Assembly: GCA_017506865.1 (NCBI GenBank)
Contig: JAFCMP010000246.1
Span: forward strand, 310,001 to 374,000
Length of the DNA: 64,000 nucleotides
Source: Tribonema minus
Taxonomy: Eukaryota; Sar; Xanthophyceae; Tribonematales; Tribonemataceae
Direction: 5' to 3'
Shown: positions 22,214-33,026 of the stretch, in pieces
Layout: every line of letters starts with the position of its first letter
Numbering within the stretch: the first letter of the stretch is position 1
Translations under genes and position numbers: made by a program
The notes under the pieces: generated by a model
What the model saw: the letters and a program-made list of their open reading frames with translations, nothing else
Told to the model about the DNA's origin: nothing
Databases searched by the model: none

Positions 22214-25200
22214 TCAGTTATTGAACTTGAAGTATATGATGTCCCCGTCCTGCACGACGTAGCGCTTGCCCTGCTGGCGCATCTTGCCGGCCTTCTTGAC
22301 CGCCTCCTCGTCGCCGAGCTCCTTGAGATCCTCGAACGTCATGACCTCCGCGCAGATGAAGCCCTTTTCGAAGTCCGTGTGAATGACGCCAGCGGCTTGC
22401 GGCGCGAGCCAGCCATCCTGTGTGTGTGTGTGGGGGGGGGGGGGGGCAGATTGCAGCCATGTTGCAGCATTTGAGCACCCGCCACAATGTGACCACATCT
22501 ATTGAATACAAGTACTTCAAAGTATGCTGTCTGGTGCACAATGCTAGCAGCGCCCGGCCAGCCGCCGCCCTGTAACAGGGACCATGCGGCACATGCGAGA
22601 AGCGCAGCACATCTATTTGGACACGCTCTATGACGCCTGCGGCTTGCGGTGCGAGCCAGCCATCCTGTGCGGGGGGGGAGGGGGGGGGGGAGTGCGCAGG
22701 AATGACGCGGCGTTCAGCGCAGTGCGACCGGTCAACACATGCTTTGGCGCACAACCCCTGCGGTGACGACGGATCAATGGGGTGATGGCAGCGTTGACCG
22801 CGGCCACTTCGCTAACTCTCACCTCAAACCCTAACCCTAAACACTAACCCTAACCCTGAACCGCGCATCTTGAACCCCCTGTGATGGATCACACCTGCCT
22901 CAGCCGTGCTGCTAATGCATGCTGCTGATGCATGCTGCTAATGCATGCTGCTGATGCATGCTGCTAATGCATGCGGCTGAAGCGTGCTGCAGCAAGAGGA
23001 CAGCGCAATGAGCGCAAGCGCGCCTCTTCCCTACGCCGAGCGAATGGCAGGAAGGGAAACCTAACCCTAACCCTCAGCGTGAGCGCGACTGCATCGACAC
23101 CGCCCGGGTGCAGCCATCGACTGAGTCGAGCGCGCTGTTGCCGTAAGCATATGTCGCAGTGCTCAGCGCCGTGTGCATTTCCCGACTTGTAATGTTTGGA
23201 CATCACGAACAAGGGCCAGCGCGCGTGCTACGGCTGGACAGTGCCAGCTGCAGAGTCGCAGAAACCGCCTGCGTGCACTGTCTGTGTTATCCCTGACCCT
23301 AACCCTAAACCTGACCCGCTGCACTGCACTGCACGTAAGGAAGGCACTGTGCTAAACGCGGCGGTGCCCGGTGTGTGGGCTGTGCGCCTGCGCAGCGCGT
23401 GCTGTGGCTGCGCTTAGCGAGTTGCCATGTGAGAAGTGGTCGCTGGCAACGAGATGGCACCTGACATCATGAAGGCACCCCTACCGCTAACCCTAACCCT
23501 GATACCTGCCAGCAACTGGCGGGCGCGCGGTCGCATCAACCCCGCAAAACCGCACACCTCACTCCCAACACCCCCACGCCTATCACTTGAAAGAAGCTGA
23601 TCACGACACGTCGCGACAATAGGTGTGCCAAAGGGTAGGTATCCAAGTAATATGATTGATACATACCTTGATGGTCCACGCCTTGACCTCGTCCGCCCCC
23701 GCGGTGAAGTAGTGGATAAGCTGCAGCGACTGGTACCCCGTCTTCAGAATCCTAGGAGATCAATCATATTCCGCAGCAGAGGGAGGAACGCTGTGAGGCC
23801 ATCACCCGCAGCAGAATGCTGATGAGCGAAAGAGTGAAAGTCTCACCGCGTCTCTCATTTGACAACGTTTTCAGCATGACACGTCTTGAGAATGCTGAGA
23901 AAACCAAGGGCGTTCCGCAGCAGCCGAACATATATCCATTGAGGCCCATTTGCGGCGGCAGTCCAAGGGGCGATGCAGTACTTTGAAGTACAAGCTTATT
24001 GGGGGGTTGCCATTGGGCCATTAGTGGGGGGTTGCCATTTGGCAATGACGTTAGTGATCGTCAATGCGCACTGAGACCGCTCAACTTATCAGGAGATGCA
24101 TGTAGGTTCTGGTAGCATCTTCGACATGCACCATTTGGACTTTTCACGCGCTAAGCGAGAATTGATAATATTAGAGCTCTACGATCTTTTGATTCGTTCT
24201 TCATTAGGTGGTAATTTGACAAAACAAGCGCGAGCTTACAAACAGGCATTATGCAGACGATGGTGATCATGGTCAATGCGCACTGAGACCGTTCAACTTA
24301 TCAAGAGATGCATGTAGGTTCTGGTAGCATCTTTGACATTCACCATTTGGACTTTTCATGCGCTAAGCGAGAATTGATAATATTATACGAAGTATGGTAA
24401 TTTGACAAAGTAAGCACGAGCTTACAAACAGGCATTATGCAGACGCGCGCCACATCGCTGATCATGTCACAACTTTACCAGTGAAGTTGCAAGAGCGTAG
24501 CGCGCAGCTGCGAGACGGGGAGGAAATGGCGCTGCCATTGACCAGCGGTAAATGACGGGTGCCATTTGAGACTGACGCTCTCAACGGACCCAATTCAGCG
24601 ATTTGGCGAGTGCTTCAACACTTTCCAACTTGCAGGATGAACCCCAGACCAAGCATGGCGCTTTTGAACCATATGCTTACTTGGGGCTAGGACAAGGCTA
24701 AGCCATGAGAGAGGCGATGATGCCCAGCGCAATGCTGCTCTGACTGTGCACAACTCGCCTTATGCCCTGCGCGCAGCAGTGACTAGTTGACAATGTATCG
24801 GCATACGCACCGCAGCGGCAGCGATGCGCGTTAGCAGATTGGGAGCGCATACATGCTGCGGGAGCCAGCTGCGGTTCGCTCACAACCTTATAAAGGCCTA
24901 GGCTACCGTCTAGCCATGTGTCTTCATGCTGCAAGCTGCACGCACATGCATCTCGTGCACCGAACAGTAATGACATACGGTATTGGTTGCGCTTCGACAC
25001 GGCCGTGTCATAGCATGGCTCTACCTGGTCGAAGACGCTTCCGCTCTTGCGCGCTGCTAGTGCACACAAGATTCAATGGAAGGGGGCTGCAGCAACACGC
25101 ATGCGCCACACACGCACGGACTTGTGTGCACAAATGTGGTGTTTTGCACATTGTTGCGATCAAACTGGGCTCAAGCCCCTCCCTGATAGTTGCTGCTGCT

Positions 25201-28200
25201 GCTGCTGCCTGCCCTTGGCGACACAAACTTCAGCTTGAAAGTTCAACTTGGCTTTGCCGAGTTCAGCCTTGCGCATCGCTGACGTAACTGAAACCGTTGC
25301 GCGGACGCAGCATTCCAGAGCCCTGTTGCTTGCACGCGAGGCTGCAGGCCGCGCTTGCATCTGTGGACCCTCTTGAACTGCAACAGTAGTGCACTGCGTG
25401 CGCCGTCGCAATGTGCGCGCGCAGATGCAATCACTTGCGAGTGCATCGACGGGGTGTACCACCGCACACAACAGACCCCCTGAACCATCGTCATTTGTTG
25501 ATGTGTGGCGGCTGAAGTTGCACATATTGTTGAAGTTACACTGCACATTTTTGAAGTTGCACCTGATGTTGAAGTTTCACCAAAGATGAAGTTCCAGCAC
25601 CTTCGTGCGTAGGGTTCGCCGCCTTGTGCGCCTCCAGCCCCGCCCCCCAATCGAATTCGCCCCTAGTGTTAAAGTTCCATGCCCAGCGCTCACCTTGCCA
25701 TCATGGACTTGGTACGCCCCGCCCCCCCCTCCCCCCCCCCCCCGGAATCTGCACCTAGTGTCGAAGTTCCAGCACCAGCGCTCACCTTGCCATCATGGAC
25801 TTGTACGTGGGGTTCGCCGCCTTATACGCCTCCAGCGTCCCCCCCATGTCCTCGTCCACCCACTCCTGCTCAAACTCCACGGAGAACGGTATGATCTGGC
25901 CGCCGCCGGCCGCCGCCACCGCCTCGTTGACCTTGGGAAGCCACTTGTTGGCTTTCCGCAAGAAGTCGCGCTTGCTAAGGTTGACCAGGTATACAATCTC
26001 CTTCGCTGTGAGCAGCTGGTGGCGGTTGAGCACTTCCACCTCCGCAGGCGTCCATTCGCCGAAGCGCACCTGCCGTCATGGGGGGGGGGGGGGGGGGGGT
26101 TATTCGCATGTGGGTAAAAACATATGTGCCACCCCTGCATCGGGGAAAAGGGAAAGCATTCGCAGAAGCGCACCTGCCGTCATAGGGGGTGGGTGGGAGG
26201 GGTAGGCATTTGTATGTGGGTATGTCCAACATACATGCTACTCCAGCTTGCATGTGAAAACAAGCTTATCTGTTGTGGTACTGATAGGGCGCTGCCGTAC
26301 GGGAGAAGGGAGGGCGACGGTGTCCACGCAGCATCACCCGCTTTCACATTCTTGAACGTCATCATTACACTCAAATTGACTGCAGTGTCATCAATTGACG
26401 CACACCTCGATCTGAGTACCCAGGTGGAATGTTCCATTGCGCAGAGGGGCGTCTCCAGGCCTCCGTGGCAGCGTCATACCAAAATTCAACATGCGGTGGC
26501 TAGGTACAATCTGACAGCACACAAACATGCCAATGGCAGCGCGCAGTCTGCCAGACTTCAACACGCGACGTGCCTACCACCACCAGGAGCATGGTATCAC
26601 AGCAGCGGGCAAGCTGAAGCCTGCTGAGCACTGTTGCAGGGCGCCAAGGCAACATTGCACAGCGCGCGAAGCAGCGCTCGGCGCGTGGCAGCAGCAGCGC
26701 TCACCTGCTTTCGCTCGTCGCGCATCCACGCCAGCACCTTCTCCAGGCATTCAAACTCCAGCTTCTTCTCGCGCCCGCCGAGGCCGCGCTCCACGTTCTG
26801 CGCGGCGGTCAAAGTGCAAGATGAAGTTTGCAGCACGGTGGAGCGGATGCTAGTGGGCTGGCTACAGCACCAGGCTGCGGTGTGTCCTGGATCGCGTATG
26901 CTGAGCGTTGCTGACAGCGCGGACAGCTGGAGCGCAACGCGTCATGCAACGCATCTACGGGGCGCCGCGGCGGCAACTGCTGTGGCGAAGGGTCGTGTAT
27001 TTCAACTGACTCCACCTGCTTGTGCAGTGGCATGATGGCCGTGCAGCGGAATCTGAAGGGCTGCGAACGCACACTAGAGGATGCAAAAAAGCATCTTTAT
27101 CACACGCAGGCACGCACGCAGTTAAGGCCGGCATGCGCACGCGCACGCATAAGCAGCAGATCAGCTGCCGCCCGTGCGCGCGCGCGCCGCTGCCGCTGCT
27201 GGCGCCACCACCGGTGCCCCCCCTCCGTGCTCAGCTTTGGCATCCAAACAATGTGTCGCAGGCAACATCCCACAGAGACAATCAATAAACATCTCACAGT
27301 GACACGCAAGAGAGCGATCCCCCCATGCCGACACCACCAGTTGCACGGCTTCCTCAGGTCCGCGCGGAACCGCACGCAGCGCGCACGTACGCACCTTGCG
27401 CGACGCCTCGACGACCTTGGTGATGACCTCAATGTCCACGCAATCAATAAAAAGGCATCTCCATCACAAGCAGGCAGGCACGCACGCAGTGTGTGCCCCG
27501 CATGCACACACGCACGCACAAGCGCCAGATCGGCTGCCGCCCGAGCGCCGCCGCCGCCAACCCCCCCAGTGCTCAGGCGCGCACTGTGCGCGCAGCGCGC
27601 ACGCACCTTGCGCGAGGCCTCGACGACCTTGGTGATGACCTCAATGTCCTTGAGCAGGAGCTCCTCGGTGATGATGGCGATGTCGCGCACGGGGTCGACG
27701 TCGCCCTCGACGTGCGTGATGTCGGCGCTCTCGAACGCGCGCAGCATCATGAACAACGCGTCCGTCGCGCCTATGTGGCTCAGGAACGCGTTGCCGAGGC
27801 CCGCGCCCTCCGCGGCGCCCTTCACGAGCCCCGCAATGTCGGTGATGGTGATGGTGGGCGGCACCTCGGACTTGGGCGCATACTTGCCGCATAGGACCTT
27901 GAAGCGCGGGTCGGGGACGGGGACCATGGCGACGTTGGGGTCTGGGGAGCGGGGGGAAGGGGCAGGGGGGGATTGGGGGGGCGGGGGTGTAAGGCTCAAT
28001 GGTGATGATGGCAGGTGATGGGCGTGAAGATGAAAGCAAGAGGGAGGTTCAAGTATGTGCATTAACGACACCATCTGTGCGTATGCAGCGGGTAGCCGAG
28101 CAGCACAGACGTGACACATGCGAGCACCTGTGACTGCACTGCAGGGGCTGCTGCATGTGGGAGGTGCACTGCCAGGTGAAGGATGTTGTCCTAGCCCGTC

Positions 28201-28857
28201 GGTGGATTGGTGTGGGAGACATGCAATGGTTTCGTGTCCCGTTGTACTGTGATCTTTTGTGTGTGTAGGACTTTCCTGCAAACAGCCGACTCTGATGACA
28301 ATGTGCATTGCCTAACCCACTGTGTGGCCACTCACCGATGGTGCAGAAGGGGAAGTTTTCTGCAGGTACGTTGAGCTTGGAGAGGCAGTTGAAGAAACTA
28401 CTCTTGCCGACGTTAGGCATGCCTACGATGCCCATCTTGACGTTGTTGCTGGGCCGGCCTAGCAGGACTTTCCGCACGACCTCATCCTGCAGCATCGCAC
28501 ACAAGTCACAGCCATAGCAATAAGCGGCGAGTTGAATGCAACCATGCAACCGGACCGACGATTGCAGGTAATCACAAGCTGTTCGTCAAGGCGCCGCTGG
28601 GGAGTGATGGCAGCTCAAGCACCGCCTGCGGTCTGAAGCGAAGCCTTCTGGCGAGAAATGACTGCAATCAGACGCTGCCATGATGAAAATCGTATCTGAC
28701 CGGATGTAAACTGCGGCAAGCATCTCTGTGGCACAACAGCTGGAACAAGAGCAACCAGGAATGCTGCAACGCGCCACTGGGTGCATGAGCCCACACGTAC
28801 AGAGGGACGACCGCGACTGCATGATCCACTCACCCCTGCTTTCTTCTTGGGCGGCAT
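22214..28857 (-). CDS. OLA1: Obg-like ATPase 1 (OLA1/YchF)
   Basis: Seven minus-strand exons: 28857..28834, 28486..28336, 27941..27607, 26797..26705, 26069..25786, 23751..23667 and 22417..22214. They join in phase to 391 residues (human 396). It starts MPPKKKAG. The G domain has the P-loop GMPNVGKS (residues 30-37), the FPFCTIDPN switch region, DIAGLVKGA (G3), [10 protein letters not shown] and [11 protein letters not shown]. The G4 site is NLSK instead of NKxD, as expected for this ATP-preferring family. The coiled-coil part follows ([19 protein letters not shown]), then [18 protein letters not shown], the TGS-linked [15 protein letters not shown] and [11 protein letters not shown], ending in [14 protein letters not shown]1 binds ribosomes and hydrolyses ATP in the cytosol. 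Exon-edge copies occur in several introns. Confidence 0.95.
22383..22672 (-). repeat. Copy of the OLA1 last-exon acceptor and exon start
   Basis: 22628..22672 repeats 22383..22430: GACGCC, GCGGCTTGCGG and CGAGCCAGCCATCCTGTG, followed by a G run. On the minus strand both are a C tract, CACAG or CGCACAG, then GATGGCTGGCTCGC. Confidence 0.85.
22826..23500 (+). repeat. Four telomere-type blocks and a 15-bp tandem repeat in an OLA1 intron
   Basis: CCCTAA-type blocks lie at 22826..22857, 23060..23074, 23291..23316 and 23486..23500. Between the first two, TGCATGCTGCTAA/TGCATGCTGCTGA alternates about five times (22908..22985). Confidence 0.85.
23649..23770. repeat. 12-bp inverted repeat flanking OLA1 exon 6
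   Basis: AATATGATTGAT at 23649..23660 and its exact reverse complement ATCAATCATATT at 23759..23770 bracket the 85-base exon 23667..23751, a few bases outside the splice sites. Confidence 0.85.
24053..24447. repeat. Tandem duplication of about 185-205 bp, one copy carrying an insertion
   Basis: Both copies share CAATGCGCACTGAGACCG, GAGATGCATGTAGGTTCTGG, ACCATTTGGACTTTTCA, GCTAAGCGAGAATTGATAAT and ACAAACAGGCATTATGCAGA. Copy 1 has extra sequence (24173..24207) with GAGCTCTACGATCTTTTGATTCGTT. Its reverse complement matches the start of the dispersed repeat at 45765. This is AT-richer than its surroundings. Confidence 0.85.
25555..25835 (-). repeat. Three copies of the OLA1 exon 5 end and donor
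   Basis: The real junction (25751..25835) contains GAAGTTCCAGCACC, GCGCTCACCTTGCCATCATG and GGGTTCGCCGCCTTATACGC. Copies at about 25660..25730 and 25560..25640 keep different parts of this unit. The first has an intact minus-strand donor (CTCACCTTGCCATCATGGAC). Confidence 0.8.
26045..26225 (-). repeat. Copy of the OLA1 exon 5 acceptor region
   Basis: CATTCGC.GAAGCGCACCTGCCGTCAT followed by a G run and CAT.TGTATGTGGGTA occurs at 26053 and again at about 26157. On the minus strand each gives a C tract, ATGACGGCAG and then GTGCGCTTC. The real one has a 20-base C tract. Confidence 0.8.
27060..27650 (-). repeat. Copy of the OLA1 exon 3 end, donor and following intron
   Basis: 27396..27433 repeats 27606..27643 (CTTGCGCGA.GCCTCGACGACC, TTGGTGATGACCTCAATGTC), encoding [12 protein letters not shown] plus the GTGCGT donor. 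Flanking intron is copied too: AGGCACGCACGCAGT and GCCGCCCG motifs at 27105..27190 and 27475..27560. Confidence 0.85.
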
Positions 28858-29074
28858 GGCAGCAGCAGCGAATCCGTCAACAGGGTCCGGTTCTAGTGCA
28901 AGCTTGCTGCGGTCCCATCATCCAATGAAGTTCAACTGGTAGTTGAAGTCCTGATGCCAAAGCTTTGGTTGCCTGAGGCCGGACGGCGGCGTGTAGTCGC
29001 TAGGTAGCTGCAGCTGCAGCTGCAGCAGCAGCGGTGGCGGCGGTGACCCGTAGACGCAGCTCCAAGTAGGCAAC
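28858..29074. promoter_or_regulatory. Likely bidirectional promoter, OLA1 / glycosyltransferase
   Basis: 217 bp between divergent start codons. It contains a CAGCTGCAGCTGCAGCTGCA run at about 29009..29028. The promoter call rests on layout. Confidence 0.5.
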
Positions 29075-30489
29075 ATGCTGGGCGTGCGCCGAAGCCAGGG
29101 CAGGCGCTTTGCCGCAGCACGATGGCTTGAGAGGGCTGTTATGGTGCTTCTCGGTTGCATGTTGGCGACCCAGCTGCATCCGCTTTGGCACCCAGCCGAA
29201 GAGCACCGCCACGAGCTAAAGACACACGATTGCGAGCCTTGCAAAAACACCCTCGGGGCTCCCGCAGGCGAAGCAGCAGCACCAGGAGGAGCCTCTGCAG
29301 TCGTCGCCAAGCCAGCGCTGCCATACGTAGATCTAGCAATAGCTGTTCTGATCAGGGGGGATGAGGAGGAAGAGCTGAAGCGCGTGAGGCGCATCTACTG
29401 GCGCTACCCCAACGCCACCGTCACCACCAGCGTGGGCTCTTGGTCCTTCAGGAAGTATTTCGTGGTGGCGGACCCCAACGCGCCGCCCGAGGGCACCCTC
29501 ACCGGCGAGTTCTTCCGCGTCAACGTCCCCAACGGCTACGACCGCCTCGCCGACAAGACCCTCGCGACCATGGCCCTCCGCCACCACCTGGACTTCCGCT
29601 TCCTCGTAAAGACAGACGCGGATACCTACCCCTGCCTGCAGCGCGTCATAGAGACGCTGCACGCGCGCGGCGTCGCGCGCGAGCCGCGCCTGTACGCGGG
29701 CCTCCTCAACCGCTGCGGCAAGCTCTTCCCGGCGGGCCACAAGCTGCACGACGCGCAGTTCCAGGCCGCCACGGGGGGCGTCGTCCCCTGCCACCCCATG
29801 TACCACCAAGGCGCGTTCTACATACTCGGGCGCGCGCTCGTGGAGCACCTGGACCGCTCGCGCGACGACCTGCAGGTGAGCGCAGCAGTGCTCAGCAGCA
29901 GTGCGATGCGGCTGTGTTGGGCCGCGTTCGCGCGCCGGGCGCAGCGCGCGCGCTGTCCCCCCGCGTAACCCTAACCCTAACCCTGACCCTAAACCCTAAC
30001 CCTAACCCGCGTGGGGGCATGCATCCAAATGACTCCTTCACGTGAGAGCGCCGCAGCGTGCAAAGTCACACCCGCGAATGTCAAGCGTTCCACGCGTTTC
30101 CTGAGCTGTGCACTTGCAACAATGGGCCCTGTAACTTCGCGGCACGCACCGCATACCACCCAACAGTGCTGCTGACTGACCCGCCCTAGGCGCAGCGCAC
30201 GCCGTCTGGCCACTTGAGCGCTACTGGCGCGCCCGCCGCAAAATAAACCTCAACCACAAGCTTCAACTGTGACACCCCACGCGCCACGCAGGTGATGAGC
30301 AACGAGGACGCGATGGTGGGCCTGTGGCTTCTGGGTGCGCGCCGCGTGCTCGTCGACATCGGCGGCGACTTCCACTGCGCGTGCTTCACCAAGCCGCGCG
30401 GCGAGCCTGGCAACGACCTCCCGTTCTACCACTTCTGCAAGAGCGAGGACAAGGTCGCGGCGTGCCTGCGCAAGTTCGGCGCGTGCTGA
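29075..30489 (+). CDS. GT31-like (beta-1,3-galactosyltransferase-type) Golgi glycosyltransferase
   Basis: Two exons, 29075..29875 and 30292..30489, joined in phase 0, give 332 residues. Residues about 20-38 (ERAVMVLLGCMLATQL) form a single signal-anchor helix, so it is type II with a lumenal catalytic domain. The DxD metal/UDP-sugar motif is in LVKTDADTYPC (D181, D183). The second family signature, a late E-D pair (SNEDAMVGLWL, residues 270-280), is split off in exon 2. RVRRIYWRYPN and FRKYFVVA match the N-terminal part of the fold. One N-glycosylation sequon (NAT, about 113) is present. The acceptor sugar cannot be read from the sequence. The intron holds a telomere-type block. The start lies 217 bp from the OLA1 start. 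Confidence 0.8.
29966..30008 (+). repeat. Interstitial telomere-type block (CCCTAA)n
   Basis: About seven units of CCCTAA with small errors inside the glycosyltransferase intron, on the sense strand. Confidence 0.9.
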
Positions 30490-33026
30490 GCGGTGCTGCA
30501 TGTGTCGAAACACGCCGCACCGGGGCTGCCCGGTCACCAGTTTGCGGGGGCCGATTTGGCAGCGGCGTGCGCGCACTGCAGCGGCGGCGGCGCTGGGAGG
30601 ACGCGCTCGCAGCGCAGCCGCCGAGGAGGAGGCGCGCGCAGCGCTGCAGAAGTTGGCGCAGAGGCGCGGCGCCAGTGCTCTTGGCAGTCGGCGGAGTGGG
30701 CCATGCGCCGTCACCGGAGCGGCCGCCGCAGCGCGCAGGCGGCGAGCATGCGGCGTAAGCGGGCGCGCGTGTGGCGCTGCTGCGTGCGCTCAGGCGTGCT
30801 GCCAGGGAGCGCTGCCGCAGAATGCAAAGCGCTGCCGCCTCGGACGTCTGTGTCGCCGCGCTTGCACGCATCAGGCGCGCAGAGAGGCGTCGCGCACGTG
30901 AGCTGCTCAGCCGCGCTGCCGACTGCGGACGCGAGCACCCACCGCTGCAGTGGTCTTCGCAGCAGGGCACAGGCGACGTGGGGGGGGGGGCGTAGAGCGC
31001 TGCTGCATGAGCGCCTCCGATGCCGCAGGCAGCTCAATGGCCGTGAGCGTGACACCCACGTACCTACCCCTAGACGGCAGTGCTCGGACTCCGCTCCGCT
31101 GCAGACCCTCGGCGTCAGAGGCGAACACGGCACCACTCGCGGCGCTTGTAGTGTCTGGCGCGCACGCCGTCTGAGATGACATTGCCGCTGTGCAGTTTCC
31201 CGTGGCGTTGCTTTGGCCAGATGGCCCTTCCTCACAGGCTGATAAAGAGGCTCGTCAGCAGCTGCTGCTGCCATGCACAACGCTCAGGTTAGGTGCGCCC
31301 GCTAGATCGCCAACCACCACACATGGCGGGAGGGCGAGCGGCTCGGTGATGGAGGCATGCACTGCGGCGCGGCGCCTGAGATAGAATGGGCACGCGTTGC
31401 GCGTGGCGCTGAAGGCCTGTCAGCGCAGCGCCAAAGCTGCGCCTGCTGGTAGCTGCCCTTTCCCTTGATGTGCATCTTGGCAGGAGAGAGTCTCTGCCAG
31501 ATTGTTCCGACAAGCAGCAGCGGCTAGCACAGGCCATCGCATGCCGCATGCTACATGCGCGGCTCATGCTGATTTCTTTTGCGCATCCGATTCGCCTTGA
31601 TCACACACACATGGTCGCTGAATAGTGCGCACCCGAGGGTGCGCCAGTCAGCTGCCGCTTGCAGACGCTGCAGCGAATGCCAATGCACGCAACACAGTCC
31701 TCACGAAAACGCAGGCCTCGTCATGCGCATCCATTGCAGTTTGCCTTTCTGTTGCACTGGTGTCCGTGCCTGATGCGTGCATTGTGTAGCGCGACAAATA
31801 CACTGGTTCGTCCAGCAGTGCTGCCGCGCAGTGCCTGAGGGGGGGGCGAACATCACCATTGTAGCGGTCGCCATCGTCGCCAGCATGTCCGATAGACTGT
31901 GATGATTGATGATGGCCTGCTCAGACCGCGTGAGTGCGCCTTCAAAAGGTGAGGAGCTGAGGCAGCGAACGCATGCACGCAGGCAGAACTTGCGCAGCTG
32001 CTAGCTTTCAATGAGTCTAGACGACAAGATTGCTAGCGCATGCTCCGCATGCCTGTTTGCACCATGGAATGAATGTCAAGCACACATGTGCCTAGGACTT
32101 TATGATGAACAGAGCACATCTTCAAGTTCAAGCGGCCGCGCTGCCCATCTTCAACTTCAAGCGGCTGCTTGCAATGACCACTCTTGCATGCAGCCACAAC
32201 TTTCATGCTGGCGGAGAACATTCAACTCTGTGACCATAGGCATTGCAAAATAGTACCAGCCATCCTGTATGATTTGCATCTCTTCAATCACAGAAGCCGT
32301 GTGCATGCGTGACAAAGTTTGTTTTCTCGACACCAGGTGTACATATCATGTACACGACGCACAAAAACATGCCTCAGCCGCTCTAGAGCACGCTCACGCA
32401 AATCTGTCGCACAAGCCATTCCTGTTGCATATCTGCTTGGTGGCGAGCTTTCGACGGCATTTCAGCAGCAAGAAGCTCAAGCTTTGCCAGCTTGCACTCC
32501 CCAGCACTTGCGTTGTGCGTAACGTGCAACATGTGAGTTACATACCCCGCTGAGAGCTCATGTGAGGGGACTGAACGCGGCAACACGCTGCCATGATGCT
32601 CAAGACGTCATCGCTCAGCCTGCCCCGCAGTTGCCCATGAGCGACAAATACACCGGCCGAACACATAGAACACACAGACGACACCACTGTGGGTAAACAT
32701 TACTTCAATTGATATGTTGTCAGAGCGGCCTGGATATTCCAGGACGGGAAGAACGCCACGCACAAAGACGTTACACGCTACGATCGAAATGCAATGCTGA
32801 TCGCGATGCTGGTCGCACCGCGGGTGCCACGATCCCAGACCACCCCAGTTCTGCAGCAGCGCTCCGTCACTGCTGCAACCCTGCTTAGCTCCTGGGGCCG
32901 TCACACCTCCGTGCACGAGCGTCAAAACTTTCTTTCGGGGGGGGGGGGGGGGGGAATGGCCTGGCGCTGCAGCAGCAGGTCCGAGTGTGTCCTTCACGAG
33001 GCTCCAACAACACGCTGGCACACAAC
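30490..33026. other. 2.5-kb spacer between convergent glycosyltransferase and SH3 genes
   Basis: The first 700 bp is GC-rich with long Arg/Ala-rich open frames on both strands, typical of chance openings. The rest is mixed composition. A G run lies at 32938..32954. I find no exon, RNA gene or mobile element I can support. Confidence 0.5.

Noticed and set aside
27020-28308. Plus-strand 332-residue and minus-strand 402-residue open frames
   Set aside because: The first is antisense to OLA1. The second reads through OLA1 exon 3 into introns on both sides; the family alignment fixes the splice sites.
30493-31380. Long Arg/Ala-rich open frames after the glycosyltransferase on both strands
   Set aside because: GC-rich DNA opens all frames. 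There are no family motifs and no splice-phase chain.
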